64,000 nt of DNA. Source: Selenomonas sp. oral taxon 892 str. F0426. Lineage in GTDB: Bacteria; Bacillota; Negativicutes; Selenomonadales; Selenomonadaceae. The position numbers and the translations under genes were made by a program. Below are positions 25,855-34,739 of this stretch, piece by piece (positions within the stretch are counted from its first letter, which is position 1; each line of letters begins with the position of its first letter). A model generated the notes under the pieces. The model worked only from the letters and a program-made list of their open reading frames with translations, did not search any database and had not been told where the DNA came from. The stretch lies in contig NZ_KI260523.1 of assembly GCF_000468035.1 (NCBI RefSeq), forward strand, positions 1-64,000, read 5' to 3'.

Positions 25855-26327
25855 CGCGGTTTGGCATTGGCTATGATGTACATCGTCTTGCTGAAGGTCG
25901 CAGGCTCATCATTGGCGGTGTAGATATATCCTATGAGAAAGGCCTGCTCGGACACTCGGATGCCGATGTGCTGCTCCATGCCATCTCGGATGCATTGCTC
26001 GGAGCAGCGGCGCTCGGTGATATTGGAAAGCATTTCCCCGATACGGATGAGCGCTTTGCTGGGGCAGACAGCGGGAAACTGCTCGCCAAGGTTGCACGTC
26101 TTGTCCGTGCTGAAGGCTATGCTATCGGCAATGTTGATGCAACGATTGTCGCGCAGGCACCGAAACTCCAGCCGCATATTCCTATGATGCGAGACAATAT
26201 TGCGCACTTGCTTGACATCCCTGTAGGCGATGTCAATGTCAAGGCAACCACAGAGGAGCGCCTCGGATTTACGGGCGCCGGAGAAGGGATGTCCGCCTAT
26301 GCCGTTGCAGGCATCGAGCGTATATAA
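25851..26327 (+). CDS. ispF: 2-C-methyl-D-erythritol 2,4-cyclodiphosphate synthase
   Basis: A 158-residue trimeric enzyme that cyclises CDP-ME 2-phosphate with loss of CMP. The zinc site residues lie in GYDVHRL (D8, H10) and [39 protein letters not shown] is the C-terminal nucleotide-binding signature. The ATG overlaps the ispD stop (ATGA). IspE, the intermediate kinase, is not in the window. Confidence 0.98.
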   Translation: MTRFGIGYDVHRLAEGRRLIIGGVDISYEKGLLGHSDADVLLHAISDALLGAAALGDIGKHFPDTDERFAGADSGKLLAKVARLVRAEGYAIGNVDATIVAQAPKLQPHIPMMRDNIAHLLDIPVGDVNVKATTEERLGFTGAGEGMSAYAVAGIERI

Positions 26328-26354
26328 TAAACATAGTGTTATGGAGGGATTATT

Positions 26355-27299
26355 ATGGCAAATCGTTTAAAAGAACTTTTGGGGATTGAGATTCCTGTAC
26401 TGCAGGGCGGTATGGCATGGATTTCTGAGGCAAACCTCACGGCTGCTGTCTCAAATGCAGGTGGTGCCGGTATTATTTCAACAGGTGGTCGTACGACAGA
26501 GTTTACGCGTGACGAGATTCGCCGCTGCCGCACGATGACCGATCGTCCGTTCGGTGTGAATGTTATGCTTATGGCGCCGAACAAGGACGAAATTGTGGAT
26601 GTCATCTGTGAGGAGAAGCCGGCGTTCGTCACACTTGGTGCGGGCAATCCCGTCCCATATTTTGAAAAGCTTCATGCAGCAGGAGTGAAAGTCATTCCGG
26701 TCGTCCCGAGTGTCAAGCTCGCTAAGCGCGTGGAGGAAAAGGGAGCAGACGCCATCGTTGTCGAGGGCATGGAGGCTGGCGGTCATATTGGCGTGCTCTC
26801 CACGCTGCCGCTGATGGAGCAGGTTATTCCTGAGGTAAAGCTGCCGGTCATCATGGCGGGTGGATTTGGGGATGGACGCGGGCTTGCAGCGGCACTTCTG
26901 ATGGGGGCATCGGGGATTCAGATGGGAACACGCTTCCTCGTTTCAGAGGAGTGTGTTGTGCATCCGAATGTCAAGGCAAAGCTGATCGAGGCTGTAGATA
27001 CGGATACGATCGTGACGGGATCCACCATTGGCGGTTCTGTCCGTGGCGTCAAGAACAAGTTCTCTGAGGAGTTCGTTGCCCTAGAGTTCTCTGGCAAGGC
27101 TACGCGCCAAGAGCTGCTTGATCGTGCTACTGGCACGAACAAACTTGCAGCAGTGGATGGCGATGTTGTCAACGGCATGGTACAGGCGGGTGAAACATTG
27201 ACGCTGCTGCGTGAGGTCGAGCCGGTGAAGGTGATCCTTGACCGCATCGTACGCGAGGCTCGTGAGACGCTTGCAAATGCAAAGGCAATTGAGCTGTAA
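26355..27299 (+). CDS. fabK: enoyl-ACP reductase FabK (nitronate monooxygenase-like fold)
   Basis: A 314-residue flavin-dependent TIM-barrel enzyme. It opens MANRLKELLGIEIPVLQGGMAW and has VVEGMEAGGHIG (about 135-146, the catalytic His region of FabK) and GGFGDGRGLAAALLMGASGIQMGTRF (FMN phosphate loop). FabK performs the last reduction of fatty acid elongation and is not inhibited by triclosan. Nitronate monooxygenases share the fold, but the EGxEAGGHxG motif and Firmicute origin favour FabK. No other fab genes are adjacent. GGAGGGAT precedes the ATG. Confidence 0.85.
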   Translation: MANRLKELLGIEIPVLQGGMAWISEANLTAAVSNAGGAGIISTGGRTTEFTRDEIRRCRTMTDRPFGVNVMLMAPNKDEIVDVICEEKPAFVTLGAGNPVPYFEKLHAAGVKVIPVVPSVKLAKRVEEKGADAIVVEGMEAGGHIGVLSTLPLMEQVIPEVKLPVIMAGGFGDGRGLAAALLMGASGIQMGTRFLVSEECVVHPNVKAKLIEAVDTDTIVTGSTIGGSVRGVKNKFSEEFVALEFSGKATRQELLDRATGTNKLAAVDGDVVNGMVQAGETLTLLREVEPVKVILDRIVREARETLANAKAIEL

Positions 27300-27314
27300 G
27301 AGGTAAACAAGCGA

Positions 27315-28229
27315 ATGGGTACGGATGAACTGACACGGATTCATGAACTCGCGAAGCGGGTCACGCTTCTCGAAAAGATGGCGCTGCGTCAGCAGAGCCG
27401 TATCGACGAACTAATTGAGCGTTTGGAGCAAGTGGAACGCGGCGCGGGACGGACGGGTGAGCGAAAAGAGCATCCGAAAGTAGAGCATGCTGCCGCTGAG
27501 GAAAATGCAGCCGCACACCACACCATTCCCTCTGTGAGTGATCTTCTCGATGAAGAGCTGAAGCGCGATTTATCACGCGCCTATACTGGTGCATCGGCTC
27601 CGCCACCCCCTTCGGAACAACAGCTGCAGACCAAAGCAACGAATGCAATGGAGCGCGCTGCAGGAACCTATGCACGTGCGACGGGCGGCAAGGAAGCAGC
27701 ACCGAGCGACCGTGCCAAGCAAAATGAAGCTGCACGAAAAAAAGCTGCCGAGGCTGCTTTGGAGCAGATCCCCGTGCATGAACTGCGTGAGCGCACTCCT
27801 GCCGAACGGACTGCAGACTATGTGCGGGACTATAATGCGCTCTATGAAGTGCAGGGGACCATGTTTCAGAAGAAAAAAGCGCAGGATGATTTCATCAAGC
27901 TTTATGAGGTTCAGGGAATGCGCTGCACGAATATGCAGCTCCGCCTCAGTCGTCCTGAGCTTGAACCGCGCTTTGTCGCCGTTACGCCCACCCGTGATGC
28001 GGATTTTTGGGGAATGCCCCTTGGAAATGCTCTTTTCGCCGTTGTGCCGAACCCCTTTCTAGTCTATGGTGAGGAGATGCATATGGCTGGCGGCATGCGT
28101 GAGGCATTCAACTCAAACTATCGTGCGGGAAACACCTTTGGGAGGTTCACGGTCAAAGATGCTGCGACGTTCCAGTTTGGAACGATTGGCAAGGTGTTTA
28201 AACGAGGACTTCTCGAGGCGGAGCTGTAG
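27315..28229 (+). CDS. unrecognised coiled-coil / low-complexity protein
   Basis: I do not recognise this 304-residue protein. Residues 1-35 look like a coiled coil (LAKRVTLLEKMALRQQSRID). Residues 36-165 are Ala/Glu/Lys-rich and probably disordered. The C-terminal 140 residues look folded and contain a short internal repeat: NALYEVQGTMF and IKLYEVQGMRC, 27 residues apart. Aromatic and Gly-rich segments follow (DADFWGMPLGNALFAVVPNPF). There is no signal peptide or membrane segment. It follows fabK by 15 nt with AGAGGT upstream, so it is probably co-transcribed, and ends at a strong terminator. Codon use resembles its neighbours, so recent transfer is not suggested. Confidence 0.7.
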   Translation: MGTDELTRIHELAKRVTLLEKMALRQQSRIDELIERLEQVERGAGRTGERKEHPKVEHAAAEENAAAHHTIPSVSDLLDEELKRDLSRAYTGASAPPPPSEQQLQTKATNAMERAAGTYARATGGKEAAPSDRAKQNEAARKKAAEAALEQIPVHELRERTPAERTADYVRDYNALYEVQGTMFQKKKAQDDFIKLYEVQGMRCTNMQLRLSRPELEPRFVAVTPTRDADFWGMPLGNALFAVVPNPFLVYGEEMHMAGGMREAFNSNYRAGNTFGRFTVKDAATFQFGTIGKVFKRGLLEAEL

Positions 28230-28268
28230 CAAAAAAATAAGGCAGAAGTATTCTGCCTTATTTTTTGC
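28229..28268. terminator. bidirectional terminator between the unknown gene and cobT
   Basis: AAAAAATAAGGCAGAA pairs with TTCTGCCTTATTTTTT around a 3-nt loop; A and T runs on both sides serve both strands. It begins and ends at the stop codons of the converging genes. Confidence 0.9.
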
Positions 28269-30025
28269 TATTCACGAACCTGACGTCCTGCACCGACACC
28301 GTCGATTGCAACGGCAACACTTGTCTCGGTAAAGGTCTTCATGTCATTCAGGGCATGGAGGGCGGCGCGCACGTTCTCCATACCGAGAAGTCCCGCTGCG
28401 CCGACAGCGAGTGGTGCATCAATTGTGAGCATTGCCGGGAGGACGTGGAGGATATGCGCGCGTATTACGGCATCCTCCTCCACACGGCACGCGGCGCGTT
28501 CTGCCTCTGCATCACCGGGAAGGATGAGACTGCTGCCCGCCGCTGCTCCTCGCAGTGCGTCAGCAAGAATTGCCTGTGCTGTTCTGTTGCCGTCAAACTC
28601 ACCTGTGCCGAGAATGAGAAGGGGGTGTGTGCGGGCAAGATCATATGCTGCTCGATATGCGTCGCTCTCCGTTTCGGCCGTGCAGAGGATATGGACGGAA
28701 ATGTCTGTCCCTGTGGTGAGCGCCGTGAGCAGCTGCTCGTGCTGCTTGGACAGATCTCTCTGTGTGACGAGGAGGAGGGCGGCACGTGCGTCAATGGGAG
28801 GACGCTCGTTCGCCATCGTTCCAGCAAGCTGGACAGCAATGCGCTCGAGGTGGCCGAGGCTGTGAATGGGCTTTGCGAGATTGTCGAGGCGGTATTGGCA
28901 TGCATCCATTGCGGCTTGGTCGGGGAGAGAGGGAGCCGCTTTCTCCGCTTGTGGACAAAGTGGAACGCACCGCGAGCCAATAGGGGAATCATCCTTTGCA
29001 GATATATCTACTGTTTCCCACACGTTCAACATGTGTCCTAACATCCGCAGGGCAATCGATGATCCTGCCGCCTCGCTCAGGCGGATGTCGAGGCGCAGCA
29101 TGGGGGTGAGCCCAAGGTGACGGAGTGCATGCGGATGCGAGTGCTCTGTCAGTGAAGCATGAGAGGCAAGAAGGTAGTGGGTGCATGACGGAGCAAGAGC
29201 ATGTGCAACGAGTGCTGCGGAGGTCGTATTTGCGCCGTCGAGAATGACAAGCATGCCACGTGCGGCACTGCCAAGGATCAGCCCTGCAATGCAGCCAAGC
29301 TCAAAACCGCCAACCTTGCTGAGGACATCCAGACCGTCGTGCGGGTCAGGAAGGTTGATCTCGAGTGCGCGACGGACAATCTCAACCTTGTGTGCGAGAC
29401 GTTCATCGGAGATGTTAGCACCACGCCCTGTGACCTCCTCGGGTATCAGTCCAAGAAACGATGCAACAATGGCTGCACTCGAGGTCGTATTGGAGATCCC
29501 CATCTCTCCAGGCAGAATACAGCGATCGCCTGCATCTGCGCATTCATTTGCAAGGGCAATGCCCGTTTCTATGGATGCAATTGCCTGAGCACGGGTCATA
29601 GCAGGGCCCTTTGTCATATTCATTGTACCGCGGGCAATGCTGTGATGACGCAGGCCTGGAATATCTGTGCTTTCTGTATTGACACCGAGATCAGCGACAA
29701 TCAGATCTGCGCCCGCATAGTTTGCTGCAGCATTTGCCGCACCCCCGCGTGCGATGAGATAGTTGCACATCATATTCAGCGTCGTCTCAGGTGGATATGC
29801 ACTAACACTTTCAGCGGCGACACCATGGTCGGCACAGGAGATTACAACCCTTGTCTGTGGATGTGCGGGGTGACGCTCGCCTGTTATGCGGATATACCGA
29901 AGGAGGGCGGCTTTCAATCGCCCAAAGTCTACACTCATTTTTTTTGTAAATGCTGCGTCAACACTTTCGGCAGCTGTCGGATCTGGGATACGTATGGAGC
30001 TAATCGTGTGTTCAAGAAGATTCAT
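28268..30025 (-). CDS. cobT: CobT (nicotinate-nucleotide-DMB phosphoribosyltransferase) with an extra CobT-like C-terminal half
   Basis: CobT activates the lower-ligand base of cobalamin with nicotinate mononucleotide. Residues 1-345 form a complete enzyme: SCADHGVAAESVSAYP (63-78), GEMGISNTTSSAA (173-185) and the catalytic Glu E318 in RLSEAAGS. The protein continues to 585 residues, against about 350 normally. The extra part (about 374-585) begins with the CobT N-terminal signature RLDNLAKPIHSLGHLERIAV and ends with NDMKTFTETSVAVAIDG, again CobT-like, but lacks the SCADHG, GEMG and E318 motifs. It therefore looks like a second, shortened and probably inactive CobT unit. The start overlaps the tex stop by 4 nt, so the genes are co-translated. 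No other cobalamin genes are adjacent. Confidence 0.88.
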   Translation of the reverse strand: MNLLEHTISSIRIPDPTAAESVDAAFTKKMSVDFGRLKAALLRYIRITGERHPAHPQTRVVISCADHGVAAESVSAYPPETTLNMMCNYLIARGGAANAAANYAGADLIVADLGVNTESTDIPGLRHHSIARGTMNMTKGPAMTRAQAIASIETGIALANECADAGDRCILPGEMGISNTTSSAAIVASFLGLIPEEVTGRGANISDERLAHKVEIVRRALEINLPDPHDGLDVLSKVGGFELGCIAGLILGSAARGMLVILDGANTTSAALVAHALAPSCTHYLLASHASLTEHSHPHALRHLGLTPMLRLDIRLSEAAGSSIALRMLGHMLNVWETVDISAKDDSPIGSRCVPLCPQAEKAAPSLPDQAAMDACQYRLDNLAKPIHSLGHLERIAVQLAGTMANERPPIDARAALLLVTQRDLSKQHEQLLTALTTGTDISVHILCTAETESDAYRAAYDLARTHPLLILGTGEFDGNRTAQAILADALRGAAAGSSLILPGDAEAERAACRVEEDAVIRAHILHVLPAMLTIDAPLAVGAAGLLGMENVRAALHALNDMKTFTETSVAVAIDGVGAGRQVRE

Positions 30026-32211
30026 GCCCGTGATTTTTCCTTTTTTATGCGTTTGAGAGAGAGGCCAATGCGGCCCCGTTCCTCGTCAATGTTGATAATC
30101 ATAACATCAAGTGCCTCGCCAACGGAAACAACATCAAGCGGGTGACGCACACGGCGATGACTCATCTCCGAGATGTGAAGGAGTCCTGCCTGCTTCAGAC
30201 CAATATCGATGAAAGCGCCAAAATCTGTAATGTTGCGTATGGTACCGGGGAGGATGGTTCCAACAGAGAGGTCGGAGAGCTTTACAATATTCTGTCGCAT
30301 AAGAGGAGGAGGAAGTTCTTCCCTCGGATCACGGCCAGGGCGCGCGATTGCTTTTAGAATATCCGTGACGGTTGGAACTCCGGCTCCAAGTTGATTTGCG
30401 AGCACCTCAGGCGGTATTTGTGAGGTTTTAAGGGCGAGTGATGGGAGTTTTGTACGCTCACGCAGATCGTCCTCTGTCGCACCGAGCTCTTTCAATATTG
30501 AGCGTGCGAGTCCGTAGGATTCCGGATGAACCGCAGTGCTGTCAAGCGGTGTTTCTCCCTCATAAATACGCAGAAAGCCTGCGCATTGGGTGAAGGCAGC
30601 TTCGCCGAGACGAGATACCTTGAGAAGCGTCTTGCGGTTTGTAAAGCGTCCGTTCTTGTTGCGATAGGTGACAATGTTTTTTGCAATGGAGGAGTTTATG
30701 CCCGCGATACGGTTTAGCAGAGCGGGTGATGCGGTGTTAAGATCAACACCGACATGGTTTACGGCGTCTTCCACCGTGGCGTCCAATGTCTCCTTGAGCT
30801 GCTTTTGGCTGACATCGTGCTGATACTGTCCAACGCCGATTGCCTGTGGGTCAATCTTTACAAGTTCGGCAAGCGGATCCTGTACACGGCGCGCGATAGA
30901 GACTGCACCGCGGATCGTAACATCGTAGTCAGGCAACTCCTCCTTTGCGAGCTGCGAGGCAGAGTAGACGGAGGCTCCTGCCTCATTTGTGATAAGATAA
31001 TGCACGTTTTTGAGATCGTAATCCCGAATAAGCGCAGCAACGAACTGCTCCGTTTCATAGGATGCCGTACCATTGCCAATGGAGATGAGTGTCACGTTGT
31101 GTGTACGGATGAGTTTTAGGAGCACCTGAGCTGCAGATTGACGTTCTCCGTCACTCTTTGTGACCTGAATGACCCCGCTTGCGAGTACATTGCCTGTCGC
31201 GTCGACAAGAGCGACCTTGCATCCGGTGCGATAGCCTGGGTCTAGCCCGAGTACAGTATGTCCCACCAGCGGAGGCTGAAGGAGAAGCTGGCGAAGGTTG
31301 TGACCAAATATCGTGATGGCTTTTTCCTCAGCTGCTTCGGTTAGCTGTGTGCGCAGCTCACGCTCAAGAGAAGGCACGAGCAGGCGCTTGTATCCATCCT
31401 CGACCGCTGCGTGCAGTTCATCTGAGAAAATCGAGGGATGTGCATAAATCCGTTTGTATATCCACGTGATATTTGCTTCATGATCAATGGCAATGCGCAC
31501 AGAGAGGCAATTTTTCTTTTCACCGCGGTTGATGGCAAGAATGCGATGAGAGGGGAGTGTACGGACAGGTTCCGTGTAACCGTCGTACATCTGAAAGACC
31601 TGCGCATCCTCAGCATCCGTATTCAGGGTCGTCTCTAGGGCAGCACCCTTCCAAAATCGTTCACGTGCAAGGCGGCGAAGCTCAGCGTCGTCCATTATGG
31701 TTTCGGCAAGAATGTCACGTGCTCCTGCAAGAGCGGCAGCAGTGTCTGGAACTTCCTTTTCGGTGTCTACATATGGAATGGCATAATCCTCTGGCGTTCC
31801 CTTTGTCACCTGCTGGAGCAGTATGGCATTTGCCAACGCATCGAGTCCTCGTGCACGTGCAATGGATGCGCGGGTGCGTTTTTTTTGTTTATAGGGACGG
31901 TAGAGATCCTCAAGGCGTTGGAGTTTCTCCGCTGTCTCAATCTCCGCACGCAGTTCGTCGGTCAGCTTTCCCTGTTCCTCAATGCGTGCGAGTATTTCCT
32001 CCTGACGGGTGACGAGGCTGCGCAAATAGTTCAAACGTGTTTCCAGTTGACGCAGCGTTTCGTCCTCGAGTGAGCCGGTCGCCTCCTTGCGATAACGTGC
32101 AATGAACGGGATGGTATTCCCCTCATCAAGAAGAGTGATGGCGGACTCGACCTGCTGTCGGCGGATGGAGAGTTCCTCTGCGATCACAGCGGGAATCTCG
32201 GAGATACGCAT
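30022..32211 (-). CDS. tex: RNA-binding transcription accessory protein Tex
   Basis: A 729-residue nucleic-acid-binding protein. The N-terminal helical region (IPFIARYRKEATGSLEDETL) leads into a YqgF/RNase H-like domain (VLGLDPGYRTGCKVALVD), helix-hairpin-helix motifs (LNTASPALLNRIAGI) and a C-terminal S1 domain (about 650-720, VGTILPGTIRNITDFGAFIDIG). Tex is widespread and associates with transcription and RNA. ATG 32211 has AAAGGT upstream; a longer frame starting with GTG at 32232 lacks a ribosome site. It is the first gene of a two-gene unit with cobT, an unusual pairing. Confidence 0.95.
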   Translation of the reverse strand: MRISEIPAVIAEELSIRRQQVESAITLLDEGNTIPFIARYRKEATGSLEDETLRQLETRLNYLRSLVTRQEEILARIEEQGKLTDELRAEIETAEKLQRLEDLYRPYKQKKRTRASIARARGLDALANAILLQQVTKGTPEDYAIPYVDTEKEVPDTAAALAGARDILAETIMDDAELRRLARERFWKGAALETTLNTDAEDAQVFQMYDGYTEPVRTLPSHRILAINRGEKKNCLSVRIAIDHEANITWIYKRIYAHPSIFSDELHAAVEDGYKRLLVPSLERELRTQLTEAAEEKAITIFGHNLRQLLLQPPLVGHTVLGLDPGYRTGCKVALVDATGNVLASGVIQVTKSDGERQSAAQVLLKLIRTHNVTLISIGNGTASYETEQFVAALIRDYDLKNVHYLITNEAGASVYSASQLAKEELPDYDVTIRGAVSIARRVQDPLAELVKIDPQAIGVGQYQHDVSQKQLKETLDATVEDAVNHVGVDLNTASPALLNRIAGINSSIAKNIVTYRNKNGRFTNRKTLLKVSRLGEAAFTQCAGFLRIYEGETPLDSTAVHPESYGLARSILKELGATEDDLRERTKLPSLALKTSQIPPEVLANQLGAGVPTVTDILKAIARPGRDPREELPPPLMRQNIVKLSDLSVGTILPGTIRNITDFGAFIDIGLKQAGLLHISEMSHRRVRHPLDVVSVGEALDVMIINIDEERGRIGLSLKRIKKEKSRA

Positions 32212-32315
32212 GAGATCAGACCTTTCTTTCACTTGATTTTATGTTTCCCTATTATAGCATGATTTTTGAAGAGCGTAAAAGGAGAGGATTCTGTATAAAG
32301 AAGATGATGGGACTA

Positions 32316-32353
32316 TTGACAGGAGTTTTTGAATAGAGTATTATGATACATAA
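32316..32353 (+). promoter_or_regulatory. perR promoter with palindromic operator
   Basis: TTGACA (32316-32321), 17 nt, TATTAT (32339-32344). A perfect palindrome TTATG-ATA-CATAA (32341-32353) overlaps the -10, a likely place for autoregulation by the Fur-family product. Confidence 0.6.
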
Positions 32354-32398
32354 ATAATAATGATTTTAGTTTTGAGAACATGAAAAGTAGGAACAATT

Positions 32399-32851
32399 AT
32401 GAGTGAACACATGATGTTGACCCTGGGCGAAGTGACGGATATTTTGCGTCAAAATAAGAAAAAAGTGACGCCGCAGCGGCTTGCTGTTTATTCGGTGTTG
32501 GCTTCGTCGAAGGAACATCCTACGGCAGAAGCGCTGTATAAGGAGCTCCGCCCCAACTACCCGACGATGAGTCTTGCGACCGTTTATAAGTCGCTTGACG
32601 CATTCTGTGAGATCGGCATTGTGCGGGAGTTGAACGTGGGGGAGGAAGCCTTCCGTTATGATGCGGATATCTCAGCACATCCACATGTTCGCTGCATTGC
32701 CTGTGACAAAGTCTCAGATGTTCCCATCGCTTCGCTTCCCTCGCTTGACAAGAATGTCTCAGCGGTGACAGGATATCGCATTGTTTCTCAGCAGATGTAT
32801 TTCTTCGGCTATTGCCCGGAGTGTCAGCAGGTGAATGCGTCAGACAACTGA
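32399..32851 (+). CDS. perR: Fur-family peroxide regulator PerR
   Basis: A 150-residue DNA-binding metalloregulator. A winged helix (about 12-85, with MSLATVYKSLDAFCEIGIV as the recognition region) is followed by a dimerisation domain. Residues H40, D88, H94, H96 and D107 each stand exactly three positions after the Fe/Mn ligands H37, D85, H91, H93 and D104 of B. subtilis PerR. Asp rather than Glu at the D85 position marks PerR rather than Fur. C99/C102 and C139/C142 form the structural zinc site. Such proteins sense peroxide by metal-catalysed His oxidation and derepress defence genes. It sits alone. Confidence 0.88.
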   Translation: MSEHMMLTLGEVTDILRQNKKKVTPQRLAVYSVLASSKEHPTAEALYKELRPNYPTMSLATVYKSLDAFCEIGIVRELNVGEEAFRYDADISAHPHVRCIACDKVSDVPIASLPSLDKNVSAVTGYRIVSQQMYFFGYCPECQQVNASDN

Positions 32852-32931
32852 TCAGATACCGCTCGATGGTTTGTAAACCTTACGCTCTTCGATCGAATCA
32901 CTTGATAAGGTCTGATGAAGTATTTGAAAAC

Positions 32932-32977
32932 AAAAAGTGACATGGCCTCCTTCTTAGAGAGGACATGTCACTTTGTA
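32932..32977. terminator. terminator between perR and the AdoMetDC-like gene
   Basis: AAAGTGACATG and CATGTCACTTT pair for 11 bp, with an inner CCTC/GAGG. T-rich and A-rich flanks allow use by both converging genes. Confidence 0.75.
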
Positions 32978-32986
32978 TTTGTACTG

Positions 32987-33451
32987 TTATCCGCGATTGC
33001 GGCGAGCGAGGATGCGGATGACCTTTGCTCCCGTACTTTTAATTTTACGGATGGGGGCTACACGTGTTGTGGTCTTTGGGCGAATCTCGGCAGGGGAACG
33101 GAAATCGCCGCGCCGCAGATGGGTACTCTTTGTTTTCTCTGGCTGCAGTGCTTTGCGCATGACTTGGGCAATTGGGTCAAGTGCGGCATCTTCCGCACAA
33201 AGATAGATGTCCAGTGAGACATGACGCAGCTCTGGGTGTGTGTGGAGTGCAAGGTGTCCGTCCGGCAGAAGTGCCATCAGGGAGATGTGGCCGCTTTCCT
33301 GTACATCGCTGATGATTTGCAGGGGGATAAGATCAAGTTCTCTGAGAGCCTGGGAGACTTTTGTGCGCAATGCATCTTCATCGCTGCATTTTTCTGCTTT
33401 GCAATTATAAAAATCCACTGTCAACAATCTTGACTGAATATCCATTCGCAT
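32987..33451 (-). CDS. S-adenosylmethionine decarboxylase-like protein without the pyruvoyl serine
   Basis: A 154-residue relative of class 1b AdoMet decarboxylase (SpeH), which supplies aminopropyl groups for spermidine. The core around residues 64-85 is recognisable (DGHLALHTHPE ... VSLDIYLC). H70 and C85 align with the catalytic His68 and Cys83 of the Thermotoga enzyme, but the position of Ser63, which cleaves itself to make the pyruvoyl cofactor, is G65 (ESH becomes DGH). Without serine the usual processing cannot happen. The last 45 residues are Arg/Lys-rich, an added basic tail. It may be a regulator, a binder of SAM or nucleic acid, or a dead paralogue. Promoter at 33485-33513; no speE neighbour. 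Confidence 0.75.
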   Translation of the reverse strand: MRMDIQSRLLTVDFYNCKAEKCSDEDALRTKVSQALRELDLIPLQIISDVQESGHISLMALLPDGHLALHTHPELRHVSLDIYLCAEDAALDPIAQVMRKALQPEKTKSTHLRRGDFRSPAEIRPKTTTRVAPIRKIKSTGAKVIRILARRNRG

Positions 33452-33484
33452 CCGTCTCCTTATGCAGTTTATATAATTATTTTT

Positions 33485-33513
33485 ATTATAGAGGAAAGGC
33501 GCACATCCGTCAA
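33485..33513 (-). promoter_or_regulatory. promoter of the AdoMetDC-like gene
   Basis: On the minus strand TTGACG (33513-33508), 17 nt, TATAAT (33490-33485). Confidence 0.7.
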
Positions 33514-33614
33514 GGAATATGGTCAGATCGTCCTAAATGACATAAATGGAAGAAGAATTGCATGTCAATCCATCCGTTCCCCCTAAAAATCTCATGGAAA
33601 AATAAACTTGCTTA

Positions 33615-33623
33615 TGCTATACT
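33615..33623 (+). promoter_or_regulatory. extended -10 promoter of the mre-min operon
   Basis: TGCTATACT (33615-33623) is an extended -10 element; the -35 region (about 33595) is weak. It is the only good promoter seen upstream of mreB, and the operon appears to run to rodA. Confidence 0.5.
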
Positions 33624-33704
33624 GATTCTGCACGTCTGATAGGCAGTGCATATGGAATTATAGAGCAGATACATCTCATCTGGTGGAAGGAGACTCCATT
33701 TACA

Positions 33705-34739
33705 ATGTTTGGTCTTTTTGGTGGACACGATATGGGGATTGACCTCGGTACGGCAAATACGTTGGTGCATGTCAAGGGGCGCGGAATCGTTCTGAGAGAG
33801 CCGTCCGTTGTTGCGATAAAGAGTGATTCGGGGGATGTGCTTGCGGTAGGCGAAGAAGCAAAGCAGATGATTGGGCGCACGCCTGGCAATATCGTTGCAA
33901 TCCGTCCAATGAAGGATGGTGTCATTGCAGACTTCGATGTGACGCAGGCGATGCTGAAATATTTCATTCGCAAGGCGATGCGAGCGAAATCATTTGTACG
34001 CCCTCGTGTTGTGGTTGGAGTTCCCTCAGGTGTTACAGAGGTGGAGAAACGTGCCGTGATTGATGCCGCACAGCAGGCCGGAGCACGTGAGGCCTATCTG
34101 ATCGAAGAGCCAATGGCTGCCGCAATCGGTGCGGGACTTCCTGTGGAGGAAGCAACGGGAAGTATGGTCGTTGATATCGGTGGAGGTACGACAGAGATTG
34201 CTGTGATCTCGCTTGGCGGCATTGTGACGAGTCGCTCCATTCGTATTGGCGGTGATGAAATGGATTCGTCCATCGTGCAGTATATCAAACGAATGTATAA
34301 TCTTATGATTGGTGAGCGTACAGCAGAGGAAATCAAGATCACCGTTGGGACGGCTATCGTGACTCCAGATACTGACCGGACGATGGATATTCGCGGGCGA
34401 GATCTGGTGAGCGGTCTGCCAAAGACGCTGACCATCCATGCGAAGGAGATTCGTGAGGCGCTGAATGAGCCAATCTACAAAATCATCGATGCAGTGAAAG
34501 GAACTCTTGAAAAGACTCCGCCGGAGCTCGCTGCCGATGTCATGGATCACGGTATCATGATGACAGGCGGCGGTGCTCTCCTCATGAATCTGGATAAACT
34601 CCTCTCCCATGAGACTGGCATGCCAGTATTGGTATCCGAGGATGCACTTTCCTGTGTCGGCGAAGGAACGGGACGGACGCTTGAAAACATTGGCCTGCTC
34701 AAGAATGTTGTTATGTCCTCGAAGAAATTGAAGCAATGA
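33705..34739 (+). CDS. mreB: rod-shape protein MreB
   Basis: A 344-residue actin homologue that forms membrane-bound filaments and guides side-wall peptidoglycan synthesis. [15 protein letters not shown] is the phosphate 1 loop, [19 protein letters not shown] phosphate 2, and [15 protein letters not shown] the adenosine motif. AAGGAG lies upstream of the ATG. First gene of an eight-gene operon for elongation and division-site placement; its 3' end overlaps mreC by 4 nt. A rod-shaped or curved cell is implied. Confidence 0.97.
   Translation: MFGLFGGHDMGIDLGTANTLVHVKGRGIVLREPSVVAIKSDSGDVLAVGEEAKQMIGRTPGNIVAIRPMKDGVIADFDVTQAMLKYFIRKAMRAKSFVRPRVVVGVPSGVTEVEKRAVIDAAQQAGAREAYLIEEPMAAAIGAGLPVEEATGSMVVDIGGGTTEIAVISLGGIVTSRSIRIGGDEMDSSIVQYIKRMYNLMIGERTAEEIKITVGTAIVTPDTDRTMDIRGRDLVSGLPKTLTIHAKEIREALNEPIYKIIDAVKGTLEKTPPELAADVMDHGIMMTGGGALLMNLDKLLSHETGMPVLVSEDALSCVGEGTGRTLENIGLLKNVVMSSKKLKQ

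Noticed and set aside
28265-30145. Long plus-strand open frames opposite cobT
   Set aside because: The minus strand encodes a clear CobT; the plus frames are Cys-rich and have no motifs.
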